From Sepiola atlantica (Eukaryota; Mollusca; Cephalopoda; Sepiida; Sepiolidae), in contig OY744525.1 of the NCBI GenBank assembly GCA_963556195.1, positions 57,772,446-57,836,445 of the forward strand: 64,000 bases of DNA, written 5' to 3'. Positions 10,484-22,200 of this stretch are shown in pieces. The notes under the pieces are model-generated. The model saw only the letters and a program-made list of their open reading frames with translations. It was not told the origin of the DNA and searched no databases. Numbering within the stretch: the stretch's first letter is position 1; every line of letters begins with the position of its first letter. The position numbers were made by a program, and so were the translations under genes.

Positions 10484-10863
10484 ATATAGAAAATAATGGA
10501 ATAATAAAAAAAAAGTAAAGTTACATATTTTTACAAGTTTATTATCCGGTGTTTAAACAAGCAATATAATAAAATAACCTTTAATCCATAGATTTTTAAT
10601 GAATTACTCTTATTCTCAGAGATACAATTAACTTTCTTCTCATTATTGGAGTTTTTTCTTTGGACAAGTTTTGCTTTAAGCATATCTGAAAATTTTGTTA
10701 CTAATTTTCAAATTACTACTTACCAATGACTTCTGAAGAGAAGAGTAATTTTTTGAAAATCCATGGATTAAAAGTCATGTTACTATATTCCTTGTTTATA
10801 AACACCTGATAATAAACTTATCAAGTATGTAACTTTACTTTTTTCATTATTCCATTATTTCCT

Positions 10864-10866
<3 letters not shown>
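10484..10866. mobile_element. Foldback element FB1, full copy
   Basis: Inverted arms of about 125-140 bp (10484-10625 and 10735-10866) share 'aataatggaataat', 'agtaaagttacata' and 'taatccat.gatttt'. The centre is about 110 bp. It is flanked by (AT)n tracts and has no coding sequence. Related copies are at 763-935, 11610-12090 and 45135-45547. Confidence 0.75.
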
Positions 10867-10909
<43 letters not shown>

Positions 10910-11194
10910 CATATGTTAGCATATAAAACAGAGAACAAACCAAATATTATGATGATAATTCAGGTGGAGTTTTGTTCCTAGGAGTTAAACCTTACTGTTT
11001 TTATATCATAGTGCTAAAAAATAAGCTGCATATTTAGTATAAATTTTTTTTTATTTAAAAAAATATTTTTTTGTTTGTATAAATAAACATTTATACTAAT
11101 ATATATGTGTGCGTGTATGTGTGAAAATACGCTTTCACAAGCTTCACAGAAATTTGCATGTTTCAACCATTCAGGGCTCGATGAGCCTTTAATC

Positions 11195-11505
11195 TTTAAT
11201 GCGTGAAAATCTTCAAAAGCATATTTTCATACATCTATTAAGCTTTACTAATTATGTAGTGAGCAATGTTGAAATAGATACGGCAACAATGTATATATTA
11301 TGTGCTATCATATGTATGTATATATATATATATATAGTAAAGTATGAAAATATATTTATGGCAATTAAGCTACACAGAGGTGATCGCATTTCAACACTAC
11401 AGGGAATCGTCAGGCTAAGTTGCCATAAATATATTTTCATACTTCACTACTAAGCTCTACTCACATATTGAGCACAGTTGATGTAAATACTGAAAATCTA
11501 TACAC
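11195..11505. repeat. R1 repeat with internal palindrome
   Basis: This contains the dispersed R1 motif ('ttgccataaatatattttcat', 'aagctctactcacatattga'). About 11338-11365 and 11420-11446 are inverted copies around a 55-bp spacer. Similar R1 pieces lie near 205, 12388, 25902, 42222 and 42818. The family is unclassified, often next to (AT)n. Confidence 0.6.
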
Positions 11506-11562
11506 AACATATTATATCTCCTTGTAATATTATATGTGTATACATGAAATAATAATTATATA

Positions 11563-11599
<37 letters not shown>

Positions 11600-11609
11600 T
11601 AAGTAGATA

Positions 11610-12090
11610 AGTGATAAGAATAGAAATTGGATAGAATACAATATTTATTAAATCATCAATTGTTCAAACAAGGGTAATATAAAAAAAGCTTTTTTTCCTT
11701 TCCTTCTTCTTCTTTCGTGTGAATCAGATGATTCTGGTGTTGGCATTAGTTTCCCCAATGTTTTTCTAGTTAGAAATCTTTCTGGAAAGACATCAGGTAC
11801 TTACGGGTAGGACCACAAGAAGGTTGTCAGCATCCCTAAGTGAAAGTGATACTGTGGAACCGACTGGATTCGAACTTGGAACACCCAGGTCTTCAGTCCG
11901 TGTCGATATCCACTTAACCACCGTCACCTCCGTTCCTTTCCTTAATCCATGGATTTTCAAAGATATGCTCTTATCATCAGAGGAAATTCGACAGATAAGT
12001 TAGTACAATTTACTGTAATGCAAACATTTGAAAATATAAAAGATATGAAAATATAAACAATTTAAAAAGTGTAAAATATGCAAAGAAAAT
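11610..12090. mobile_element. Foldback element FB1 copy, split by a SINE
   Basis: The left part (11610-11705) matches 45135-45235, and the right part (11944-12050) matches the reverse of 45330-45445. At the corresponding point the 45-kb copy runs uninterrupted from 'tttctttcctt' into 'aatccatgg'. This shows that 11706-11943 is a later insertion (SINE plus target duplication). Confidence 0.7.
11706..11932 (-). mobile_element. tRNA-derived SINE with 11-bp target duplication
   Basis: A 227-bp insert flanked by the direct repeat TTCCTTTCCTT (11695-11705 and 11933-11943). On the minus strand, TGGTTAAGTGG (11920-11910) matches the pol III A box and AGTTCGAATCC (11877-11867) the B box. Their spacing of about 33 bp is that of a tRNA. 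The 3' end is an AAGAAGAAG-type tail. All parts of a retroposed SINE are present, and the empty site can be inferred from the related foldback copy at 45 kb. Confidence 0.9.
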
Positions 12091-12301
12091 CATCACCATT
12101 GAAGAGGTATAGGAAAGTTGGTTTAATCAAATCTGAGGAATCAAAGCATGAGTGATGGGTTGAAGTGAGTAGTCCAAGCATCGGAATGTTTGGAAATCTT
12201 CCATTTTGAGAGGTTTAGGTATTCAAATCCAAAGTGAGAGTTCACTGCTAGTGAAAGTAATTACCAAGAAATATAAAAGTATAAATATTTCACACACACA
12301 T

Positions 12302-12333
<32 letters not shown>

Positions 12334-12387
12334 TACTATTTCATATACATACATGTATTATAAAATTATATATTGCGTATATATTTT

Positions 12388-12485
12388 TGGTTTCAGTATT
12401 TACTTCAACAGTGTTCAATACAAGAGTAGAACTTAGTTCTAGTATAAAAATATTTACTTCCCGAGGGAAATCATCAGGCTAAATG
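12388..12485. repeat. R1 repeat fragment
   Basis: Shares 'cagtatttacttcaacagt' and 'agagtagaacttag' with the copy at about 205-262. The 12160-12290 flank shows nothing recognisable. Confidence 0.5.
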
Positions 12486-12716
12486 CATGGATTTACATTC
12501 TAGGAGTGTGTTTATAGTTAAGTAGTGCCGATCCCAGCTTGGTTGAAGGAAATGAATAGATAGAGATGGGGTAATAAAATCAAAGATTCTGATTAGCAGG
12601 AAGATTGAGTGGACACTGCTTACCTATAAAAACGACCCTAAAATGTAAATGTATTCTAATTCCACACTTCTTTGGTATGAGTGGGTGCTTCCAACTATTA
12701 TTCGAATGAATTTTCA

Positions 12717-12721
<5 letters not shown>

Positions 12722-12780
<59 letters not shown>
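12722..12780. repeat. (AT)n microsatellite, longest pure AT tract
   Basis: An uninterrupted AT alternation of about 59 bp. Confidence 0.95.
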
Positions 12781-12784
<4 letters not shown>

Positions 12785-12789
12785 CCCAC

Positions 12790-13937
12790 AGGTACTCTTT
12801 CACTGTATTGGCAGCTTTTCAGTGTGTTTAGATAAGTTGTGATTGAAACCTGACCATTTTGTCAACAGTCGGACTTCATACTCACATTTAACATTTAATC
12901 AGCACAAGCTGAAATCCTTATGCTTATATATGCATTATCCGATGTTTAGAGTGCTCTATTTTTTTATGAAGAGCTATGCATTATCGTTAGTAATAATCGG
13001 TGATCTCCCTTACCAGCATGCTCAATCCATAACGGTGAAGAGCATATGTAGTCATCGCCAGATTTTGTCACTATATAACACAGCTCTTACACACACATAT
13101 ATATATAGAGAGAGAGAAAATAATTTGGATTACATCTGAAAAATATGCTGAGAAACTAAGTGGAAAAAGTGAATAACTGCACAAATTCAATGAAACCCAT
13201 TTGCATAGCTGATATTTCATCTTTATTTCTCAAAAGACTTTCTCAGCGCGAGATACAGATGGGATTTTACTTACAAATTATAAACTATATAAAAAATAGA
13301 CATGAGAAAATAAGGAAGGAGAGAGGGGAGAAAAACAAAGAAATAGATAGGAGCCTAGTGGGTCACATGTCTTATTACCTGACAAAACACAGTAAAAGCT
13401 TTTACCAAAGTAATATCTAAAAGAAACAAGTGGCATCATGGATACCTCTGCAAGACTATAGAATCAGCGAAGCCGATTTCAAATCCAGTCCGATATTTTG
13501 TGTTTACTAAGATTGTGAAAGGTATGCACCCTCTTTCCCAACTCTGAACGCTAAAATAGAAACTTGTGTTTAATGAATCGTTTACAATTAAATTTTTATA
13601 ATAGGTATTGTGTTTGGGGGCATTAAATAGCCTCAAAAGGGTTGATATGCCGTAAGGCAAACTTATTTTTATATAAAAAAAAATGACACCATTTTTTTAA
13701 ATTTTTTTTTATTTAAATATGTTCAAAATGTTTTCTATATTACAGATCGGCAATTACTTAAACAACTTTTACAAATATTTCCTGCTTTAAAATTGTTTTC
13801 TTTTTTTTAAGCCACCAAGTAGGTTTGTCATAAAATGTTTGACAGATCTTGTTTTAAAATTTATTTTTAATGTTATTTCAGTGCTTCTATAACTCCACCA
13901 TAAAAAAACGCCTTATCTATCTTTCTAAAAATAAAAA

Positions 13938-13976
<39 letters not shown>

Positions 13977-14255
13977 TCAGATTTTTAAAGTCAGACCCAA
14001 ATAGCAATGAATCTGACTGACATCGATACTTGATTCGGTCTAGCCTGTTTTTTGTCTTTCACTATGTTATTGATCCAAATATAATTTAGTCTGCATAATT
14101 TTTATTTCTTGGATCTTTCTGATTAATATCTTTGCTTCTAAAAAAATCGATGTTTGATTTTGATTCACCATTTTTTTAATCATTTTTCTCCATTCTTAAG
14201 AAGAAAAAATAATGCTTCTACAGCTGAAAGCACAGGTGAAAATCGCTGCTACAAA
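12790..14255. other. No gene seen
   Basis: AT-rich intergenic DNA. Open frames at 12843-13139 and 13160-13420 have no recognisable motifs and look random. There is an (AT)n tract at about 13940-13974. A short inverted pair around 13975-14020 ('cagtcagattt' and 'aatctgactga') flanks a small loop. Confidence 0.4.
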
Positions 14256-14257
14256 GG

Positions 14258-14610
14258 TGAAAATTGCAGTTCCAAATAAATTAACAGGAAAACTCTTTGA
14301 TATACTTACGTCTCCGACAAAAATAGGTATATACACCAAAAATTAGGGAAAATTATTGATTAGAATTTTAATTAAAAATAAAAATCAGTTTTATCGTATT
14401 TTGCCAATCCACCATTAATACAAACAGAATACGCATAAAGCAGGAGGAGATAAGTCAGTCTGTCCTTTAAACAAGTAATAATGAATGGCACATCGGCAAA
14501 ATATGATAAAACTGATTTTTATTTTTAATTAAAATTCTACTCTATAATTTATCCTAATTTTTGGTGAGGATATGTATGTATATACAAGAGTTTTTATTTG
14601 GAAATGCGTT
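14258..14610. mobile_element. Palindromic MITE-like element
   Basis: Inverted arms of about 90 bp (14325-14412 and about 14488-14575) are near identical, around a loop of about 75 bp. Both carry 'aaaactgatttttattttt' or its complement. Weaker complementarity extends outward ('ttccaaataaa' and 'tttatttggaa'). It is non-coding. Confidence 0.7.
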
Positions 14611-14654
14611 TTTCATATATGCCTTCAACTGTATAAGCACTGAAAAAAATGTAT

Positions 14655-15030
14655 TTCGATTCCATTTCTTTCAAAAAATATTTCATCTACCTATAGACAT
14701 TTTTTAATAATGAATTACATCATAGAATTATGATACAAATACATGTAGCTTTGTTACTGTCATGCTGAAGTATGGTTCGTTTAAGTCTTAGGAGGTTCAA
14801 TCTCCCAGTCTTTTACCGTCTCTCGATTCAATTTCTTTAAAAAAATATTTAATCCGTCTAGGAACATTTTTCAATAATGACCGACATAGCAACAGCAGGT
14901 CTTTGTCATTAAGCCAGTACAAACAATGCTGTTTATCTCTCTGTCTTTAAGATATTAGAATAGCTCAGTTGTAAGAGGATCAAACTGAAGATCTAACGGT
15001 CCAAGTTTCAATCACAGGTCTTGACATAAT
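14655..15030 (+). repeat. Tandem pair of diverged SINE-like units with tRNA-like promoter
   Basis: Two diverged units of about 165-185 bp each start 'tctcgattc' or 'ttcgattcc' plus 'atttcttt.aaaaaatattt' and end in a tRNA-like stretch. In the second, TAGCTCAGTTG (14961-14971) resembles an A box and AAGTTTCAATC (15003-15013) a B box. The first has 'aggttcaatctc' near 14794. Probably a dimeric tRNA-derived SINE, or an old duplication of one. Confidence 0.5.
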
Positions 15031-15234
15031 ACTTTTTTTCTTTATTAAATGTTTACGTTCGTCACCGTATAGATTAAAACGACATTACCTAACCAACAAA
15101 TATAATTTTATAAGAATTTGGTTCGATTAATAATTTAATAACCAATCAATAGTGTACTAATTAAATTTAACATCCAAACTTAGATTAAAAAAAACAAAAA
15201 ATAATATTTTGGAAAACAGAAACTGCATATTATT

Positions 15235-15430
15235 TGCCAGGAGGTTAGACACAAGGTCAGGTGTGCTTTTGCGTATTAGGATAAGCACACTCTGGCCTAT
15301 ACAAAATGCCTGAGTCGCCCCGTCGGCATTCCCCAATAGGGGCACTTCAGGCGATTAGCAATAAACTAAGCCTTCCTCAGAGTGAAGGTAAAGCCTGGGA
15401 GGGTGGACCTCCTAGGAGTGAACAGAACCA
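15235..15430 (+). repeat. Dispersed repeat family F3
   Basis: Closely related to the reverse of 25105-25345. Shared landmarks are 'gttag.cacaaggtc', 'ccccgtcggcat', 'gattagcaataaact'-like sequence and 'aagcctgggagggtggacct'. A weak open frame (15306-15533) covers it, but nothing suggests a real protein. The family is unclassified. Confidence 0.65.
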
Positions 15431-15539
15431 TATCTCAATCCAACAGCAACAAAGTCACTGTCGGACTGATAATCTTACAAAAAAAAAGCAAAGCAAAATG
15501 TCAGTAGAAACACTCCCGGGCAACGCTGGGTAAGTAGAG

Positions 15540-16010
15540 CTTGTCTCTAATATACTAATACATGTTATGTCTCTGTTTCAATAGCTACATGTATAAATAA
15601 CTATTCTTTTGCATGAAACACTAAGGGGGGGGGGGTAATTCAGTTTTTATTTATTACATAAATTTAAAACAAACAGTATTTACACTTGATCAAAGTTCAA
15701 TTTAGGAACTATATATTTTAGAATATGGCAAAATAGTTGGGTTTTTTTCTCAATTTGAGAGGGTGTTCAAAATCCAGTCTGACTATCACCAAATCGCGGC
15801 AGTCGTTCAAAGATATCTCATCAAAGCTAAATTTAAAATGTTCAGTTTCCACATACACAGGAAACGAGAGTAGGATGAGATGATCCGTTGAGTCAACGTT
15901 GGTACATTGTGCATTACTGTGGACATTTAGTGTCATTAACCGATTGTAAAAGATAAATAAGTAGATATTTTTCATTATTTGTTGGTAGTTTATGGAACAT
16001 GTATTAAATT
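15540..16010. other. No gene recognised
   Basis: An 85-codon open frame on the minus strand (15975-15718) has no recognised domain and no clear splice signals. It could be a piece of a degenerate retroelement. A poly-G run lies at about 15623-15634. Confidence 0.3.
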
Positions 16011-16014
16011 TGAA

Positions 16015-16440
16015 GAAATTCTATGACTATTTGTGACCTTTTGTGGACATGCATTGCATGGAGAGAAATGATATGAGAATAATACGATAGATGTGCAATG
16101 TGAATCTTAAAGACAGGCTTAGTTCTGATGAGTTCAGTGGAAGATTAAATATGGACACTATAGGAAGATGTATGCAGAAGAGTAGACTTCGTTGGTATGG
16201 CCATGTTGAAAGATGGATAGGAGTACTGGGGTTAGTAGATGTAGAACAGTTGAGGTAGCAGGTTCAGTTCACAAGGAAGGCCAAGGAAAACATGGGAGGA
16301 AGTGATAAAAATTGACCTGAGGAAAAGAGGGATAAATAAAAAATCTGGCCAGAGATAGGTTAGTTAGGAAGTCAATTTCTTGAAGCCGTCCAACACATGG
16401 CAGCAGGTAAAACGGACGTTAAACTAAAGATGATGATTCT
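16015..16440 (+). mobile_element. RTE-like LINE 3' end, fragment
   Basis: Translates in broken frames to the ORF2 C-terminus seen more completely at 33882-33547 ('RCMENNEMRM', 'RLSSDDLRGRLN', 'RPRK' regions). The usual 3' UTR ('gccgtccaacacatg', 'aaaacggac') and an ATGATG tail at about 16427-16437 follow. It is truncated and dead. Confidence 0.75.
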
Positions 16441-16527
16441 TATTTACAATATTTTGTTTCCCATTATTAACAAAAAATTAACATTTTGCTGCCTTTAGCC
16501 GTAACTAATTCTATATAATACCCATAG

Positions 16528-16765
16528 TTCTTTTTTTTTCTTCTTCTTTTCCTTTTCTTCTTCTTTTTTTCTTCTTCTTCTTTTCTTCTTCTTTTCTTCT
16601 TCTTTTTTTTCTTTTTCTTCTTCTTCTTTTTCTTCTTTTTCTTTTTTTCTTCTTTTTCTTCTTTTTCTTTTTCTTTTTTTTTCTTTTTCTTCTTCTTCTT
16701 CTTCTACTTATTCTTCTTCGTCTTCTTCTTTTTCTTCTTCTATTTTTTCTTCTTCTACTTCTTCC
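16528..16765. repeat. Polypyrimidine (TTC/TTTC)n tract
   Basis: Nearly 240 bp of almost pure T and C on the + strand (A/G on the other), dominated by TTC and TTTTTC. The minus-strand open frame of Arg/Lys runs across it is an artefact of this composition. Such mirror-symmetric purine/pyrimidine tracts can adopt triplex DNA. Confidence 0.95.
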
Positions 16766-16852
16766 ATATAGAGAGCTAGCAGGTATGGCTGACAGGCTGG
16801 TTATGCTGCTACTTATTTCAAAGTCCACAGACTTTTATTATTATATAGATGA

Positions 16853-17205
16853 CTAGCAGAGCTACCCGGTGTTGCCCAGGTTAGAGTGTGGGATATGCAA
16901 CATCATAGTAGGGAGAGTTTACTTTAACAGCAACCTTGATGCTGTCAGCTAGATATCTTACTCCCGAGCTATTCAGAAATATGTTAATATTCTTAAACTA
17001 ACGCTAATAAATAGATTAATTTCATTGTGTAACATGTTTGGAAATTGTTATTAGCTTCTTTAAGGGGCAGCCAGAGATGCAAAAATACTTCCATTATGTT
17101 CACATGCAAATTGTGCATGTGAATACAATTATATTGAAAGTACACTTCCTAGTATGTCTTCGTTTTTAGAGACAGATATGCACAGACAGAGAGGTATTCT
17201 CCTCG

Positions 17206-17244
<39 letters not shown>

Positions 17245-17580
17245 TTCATTTGAATCAAAAGGAAAACAGTTTTCAGTGGAAGGGTTGTGCCCCCCGGAAC
17301 TCTCTTGATATTATCAAAATTTACTGACATTTTGGGAATAGATATCATTTTTGGTCATTTACTTATGGTTTAAATTTCATTTGAATCAAAGGGAAGATTG
17401 TGCCCCCCCCCCCAGGGCCCCTCAGCGTCGAAGTGATATATTTCTTATATAGCCTATGACCTTCACTGATAGGTCAGTAGTCCACATGCCAATTTTCAAG
17501 CAATTGTGTCCAGTGGTTTGGGTGAACATAAGACACAAAGATCAGGCGGACACACAGTTATTATTTTATATAAATAGATA
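16853..17580. repeat. Dispersed repeat R2, uninterrupted copy
   Basis: About 730 bp matching 36165-36527 plus 38004-38345. It begins 'ctagcagagctac', contains 'cttgatgctgtcagctagat' and 'gtcagtagtccacatgccaa', and ends in 'gacacacag' plus AT-rich tail. It carries an internal (AT)n tract at 17210-17237, exactly where the other copy has a Tc1 insertion. No open frame was found. The ending resembles non-LTR 3' tails, but the class is uncertain. Confidence 0.8.
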
Positions 17581-19150
17581 ATATTAAATTATCCAATATT
17601 TGGTGTGCGTATTCCAAATATCATACATCGTGTGTTTTTCTGGCATCAAAATAACTTTGATAATTGGTTTGGCACGTTTTGAACAACGAAATTGACTACA
17701 TCTTTGAAGAAATCCATGTATATGAATATTTTATATTAAAATTTGAACACCAAAACATGATACAATTTTAAAATGAATAAAATCATTTATTTATATACAT
17801 GGATGCTTAAAAAATGTGGTCAATTTTCTTATTGCATAAGTACCCCAAAAAAGATATATATTTTTTATTATTATCGAAATGTACCGACATTCTAAGAGTT
17901 GATGCATTTTGGAGTATCCGTGCAAAAAAAATTGAACTATTAAAAAAAAAAAAAAATAAGGCGTTTTTTTTTATGGTGGTTTATAGTAAAGGAACACCAG
18001 AATTTATTCGTATTGATTCATTTTTTTTTTTTTTCTGGTTGAATCAGGTGATATTTTTTATTGATTATCAAATGTTTTTTTTTTTTGTTTGTTTATTTTT
18101 TAAGTCAAAATTTAAATTTTTGAAATTTTAATTGTTTTTTTTCTCTCTGGTCACATTGAATCTAGGGGTGCATATCTCTGAAAAAAAATTGTCAGGGCAA
18201 GCAAATCAATTTACTCTCCAGTCTCCACTCCCCCCCCCCCCCCAAAAAAAAAGTCTCCGGTCATGGTCATTTGATCCCACTTAAAAGTGGGTATTATTTT
18301 TGGTATGGAGGGAGATGGGGTTGCTTGTATTTTTGTTTTCCTGACGTTTACACTTAAAATGGCATCATATCTTTTCTTAATCTCATTGATTCTAAGAGTC
18401 ATTCCAGATTTTTATTTTATTTTTCTATAATATTTCTGGTGGAGGAGAAAGTGGATTTGAATCCTCCCCCCCCCCCCCCCAGCCTACACCCCATTCCGGG
18501 CAAAGAGAGAGAGAGAGTGAGTGAGAGAGAGAGAGAGAGAGTGGGGAAGAAAAAAAAGAAAAATTAAAGTTATGAACTCTCTCCCCCCAAAAAATTGAGC
18601 ATAAGTCATAATTACGGTTGACTTATGTTGACCTCGTATTTTTTATTCTTGAATATTTGTTGAAGATGTATACAACTCGTAAGGTGTTGATTGGTGGAGT
18701 GACATCTGCGGTGCTTTACCTTGCAGCCGGATTGCAGGTTTATGGTGATGGTGCGATCACTGAAGTACTCTCTCCAATTTTTGCTGGCATGGAGAAGTAA
18801 GCAAGACAAAATGTATCTTTTGTGTTGGCAGTCACGAGATCTATGGCTTCTGTTATTAAGCTTAGTTTTTATCTAAAGTACCAAACAAGGTTTGTGATTG
18901 GCTTCATGGATGCTATCACAGACTATGGAATCAGCTATGTGGAGATAGAATCCTTTTGTATACGTTATTCGAGTCTTCTGTAACACCCCCACCCTGAAAC
19001 TAAAAATACTCGTGTCCTTGTATTTTGTCACTGCTTTCTGTTAACCAATGTCCTTAAAATCTATGCATGTGTGTGAGAGTTAGGGGGAGTACTGATTGGG
19101 ATAATGGATAAAATCATGGATTATGGGAATATCTACGAAGAGTGTCAAAA
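17581..19150. other. No gene supported; homopolymer-rich
   Basis: Many poly-A, poly-T and poly-C runs (for example 18228-18250 and 18466-18480) and a (GA)n tract at about 18505-18542. A 60-codon frame at 18618-18800 was considered as a reverse-transcriptase scrap but is too weak to call. Confidence 0.4.
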
Positions 19151-19154
19151 TCGT

Positions 19155-20130
19155 ATCGTATAGGGTGACCCTCTGAAAAATGCCACTCATGAAATCGTCA
19201 ATAAAATTCACAATCCTTTCTGCAGTCCAACCATATTTGGTACAAATAAACTTTAGTCTATGCTTGCCTTGTCCACCAAGTTTCATTCGTGAATGTCAAA
19301 CAGTCTTTGTTTTATTGCTGTTCAATGATATGCGGGGACATTTTCGTGATTGTCTCATCAGTAGGTATAGTCCTGAATGGGCTTCACACTCACCGGACCT
19401 TAACCCCCAAAGATACCTTCAGAAAAAGTATGATCTCACAATCCCTTCGTCTTCCCAACGATGTACAAAATAGCAACTTGTGTTCAATTAATATTATACA
19501 AAGAATCTCTTACAATATGTATTGTGTGTCAGCATTTAATGTTTCCAGAAGGGTTGAAATAGCATACTCTACCTTCCCCTCCAAAAAAAAACAATGCCAC
19601 CCATAGAATCGTTAATAAAATCCACAAGCGTTTCTGCAATTTGGTACAAATAAACTTCAGTCAATGACTCACTTGTCCACCAAGTTTCAGTCATGAGTGT
19701 TCAACAGTTTTTGGTCTACCACCATTCAATGATAAGCACACCTGGATACGATGTGAAAAATTGTCGATAACTGACCCACTCATTTCTTGGCACTGTTCTG
19801 ATTTTGGGCTATAATGGCGCTCTTCAGTTCAGGAATTGTTCGGGGATTGTTTTGATAGACATGATCTTTGAAATAACCTGGGCTATTTACGTCTCATGAG
19901 TGTGAACTCCATTCAGAATCACACCTCCTACTGATAAAACGATCACTAAAGTGTCCCCCCATATCTTTGAACAGTGATAACAGAAAGGCTGTTGGACATT
20001 CATAAATGAAACTTGGTGAACAAGTCAGGCATAGACTGAAGTTTATTTGTACTGAATATGGTTTGATTGTGAGGAGTCATCTTATATCTACTGTGTTCAA
20101 TTATGTGTTAATGCCATTGCAAAGGTCCAT
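19155..20130. mobile_element. Decayed, rearranged mariner-type (IS630/Tc1) transposase remnant
   Basis: On the + strand near 19340-19440 a frame reads 'EWASHSPDLNP', the signature around the third catalytic Asp of mariner-type transposases. On the minus strand, 20000-19750 encodes a parallel piece ('FISRRC', then 'YFKDHVYQNNPRT', then 'ELKSAIIA'), the usual sequence after that Asp. A shared non-coding stretch ('ttggtacaaataaacttcagtc' like) occurs at about 19240, 19645 and, reversed, at 20040. At least three broken, partly inverted pieces of one family are present. Confidence 0.65.
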
Positions 20131-20529
20131 GTTTGGTAAAAAAAATAGCAACTTATGTTCAATTAATTGTATTTGTTAAAATGTTTGCGATGTGCGTTGT
20201 GATTTGGCATTAAATACACCTACCCCCTCCCCCCAAAAAAAAAGGATTGATATGCCATAAAAAAGATAGAGCAAAATTATCAAAATGCCATTGCCAAATC
20301 CTTTCTGCTGCTGAACAGATATGCAAGCTCATGTCCTTGAGCCAAACTTTGACTATTTTCAAACCTTTCTTTTTCTTTTCTCTGTCTCTCTCAATTTGTT
20401 GTCAAATTTAAATATATAACAAAAAGAAAGTTTATTTTTACACAAATGAATTCTTGTAAATTTGGAAGGAAATTAATAAAACGAATTCTGCATTTCTTTT
20501 ACTTATGTGTTTATTTTTATATTTTAAAG

Positions 20530-22200
20530 ATTTTTTACAAGTATCTCTATGTGATACTATAGACTGTCTCCACTTTCCCACAGGTAGGACCACCGGGAGA
20601 GATTAGATAGCCAAGGGAATGACAATAAAATAACCGACTGAGTCATTGAACTCCACAGACCAGTGACGCCATGGGAATTATTTGTTAACTTTCTCGGTGG
20701 ACAGATAATGATGGCGAAAGTGAGCCGAGAAAAAAAAAGAAGCCACCAGTTTCTGGCAGTAAGCTGAAGGAAAATTGGATGTATCGAATTTCTAGATGAA
20801 AATAAATATATTTGGAGGACACTGGCTGTTGAGAACAAATCGTCGACAGAACTTGACAAGGAATAATCACGATGGGCAGAACGGCAACAGAGCTCGACTG
20901 AGATGGGTCAGAAAGAAATGAGGACGTTAGTATTAGTTAAAATTCGGAGCTTGAAAGATGAGTATTTAGCTGAGATGTAGAGATTTTAACGACAGAACCT
21001 CAACTACACAAGCATGTCCGACAGGTGGTTCTTTATACAATGTCTATATCTGTGCGTTGTTTTTGTTATGCATGTGAATTGTGAACTGTGGCTTAGCGCC
21101 CTCCGAGACCACCAACACTAGAATCTCAACATGGCCAATAAGAAGATGAAGAAAAAGGAAAACCACAGCTGTGTTTGGGGTACAACAGCCGGTGCGGAAG
21201 CGCGGACATCGATACAGGATGTGGATGATATTTGTTCGCAATTGTCATCTGCTAATTTAACGCATACTTTTTTTTTTCGTTGTCAATCATGAAAACTGAC
21301 TATATTTATTCTTTTTTTCCTTCAGATTATGTATAATTTTGAATTTTCATATTTGTGGAAAAGACACAGAGCTCTCCTTGGAATCTGCACCAGAAGGACA
21401 AATTAGAAAATTTCAGACTTCGTCAGCGTCAGCAAGAGGATGGTAGAAAATGTCAGAAATGAATTGAACGACTAACGATTCTACTACACGGCCACATCAG
21501 AGAAAAAGATGCATGATTGATGATCTGACACTCTCAGAATGTCAGAGTTCATCGCTGAAGTTCAGGCCATGCCACTTCACTGAGGACTGTAAGCTGGACA
21601 CCGCTTGTTGCATTCCCACTCTGAGCAAGATAGTGAAATCCTGGATCGACTTCCCCACAGGTAGGATCACCGGGAGAGATTAGCTAGCCAAGTGAATGAC
21701 AATAAAATGACCGGCTGATCCATTGAACTCCACAGACCAGTGACGCCATGGGAATTATTTGTTAACTTTCTGAGTGGACAGATAATGATTTGTTCTTCTG
21801 GTGCAGATTCCAAGGAGAGCTCTGCAGTTAGGCCGTACATCTTGCAGCAAAATTCAGTGCCCTGCCATACCAACCGGAACACCCAGTCCTTGCTTTCAGA
21901 AAACTTCAGCAACCATGTGACGACTGACTTCTCAGTTCGCCTAATTGCAACCCCCCGACTTTTTTGTGTGAGGTGCAGTAGAACGAGACCGACAGATCCA
22001 GTTGCAACCCAAAGGATGAGCTAAATGCCAAGATCCCCAGAGCCTTTGAGGGGCCTAAGTTGGGAGAAAGTGATGAAGCCCTGCATTGGATTTCGAGGTC
22101 TGATCAAAGCTGTCATTTAAGCCATAGGGTTTGAAATTGTTATTTTTTCGTAGACAGTAATCTTGCAAACAAATATCATCCGCAGCTTGTAAGGGGTTGT
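20530..22200. repeat. Complex repeat region, colinear with 59.1-62.2 kb
   Basis: Blocks here recur in the same order in the zinc-finger intron. They are: 21190-21270 with 59100-59165; 21368-21660 with 60748-60970 ('gaaggacaaattagaa'); 21960-22060 with 61395-61480 ('acagatccagttgcaac'); and 22150-22185 with 62107-62145 ('agacagtaatcttgca'). A separate direct repeat joins 20578-20735 and 21658-21790 ('agtgacgccatgggaatt'). 21368-21402 is also repeated inverted at 21784-21818. No complete open frame was found. Confidence 0.6.

Noticed and set aside
14951..15025. Functional tRNA gene
   Set aside because: A- and B-box-like stretches exist, but the B box deviates and the arms do not pair convincingly; SINE-like instead.
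15718..15975. 85-codon minus-strand frame
   Set aside because: No domain, no splice sites matching a neighbour, and composition as in random AT-rich DNA.
16511..16828. Arg/Lys-rich 105-codon frame
   Set aside because: Translation of a simple polypyrimidine tract.
18618..18800. 60-codon frame 'RKVLIGGVTSAVLYLAAG' as a reverse-transcriptase scrap
   Set aside because: Resemblance is limited to a few hydrophobic residues, and no neighbouring LINE sequence supports it.
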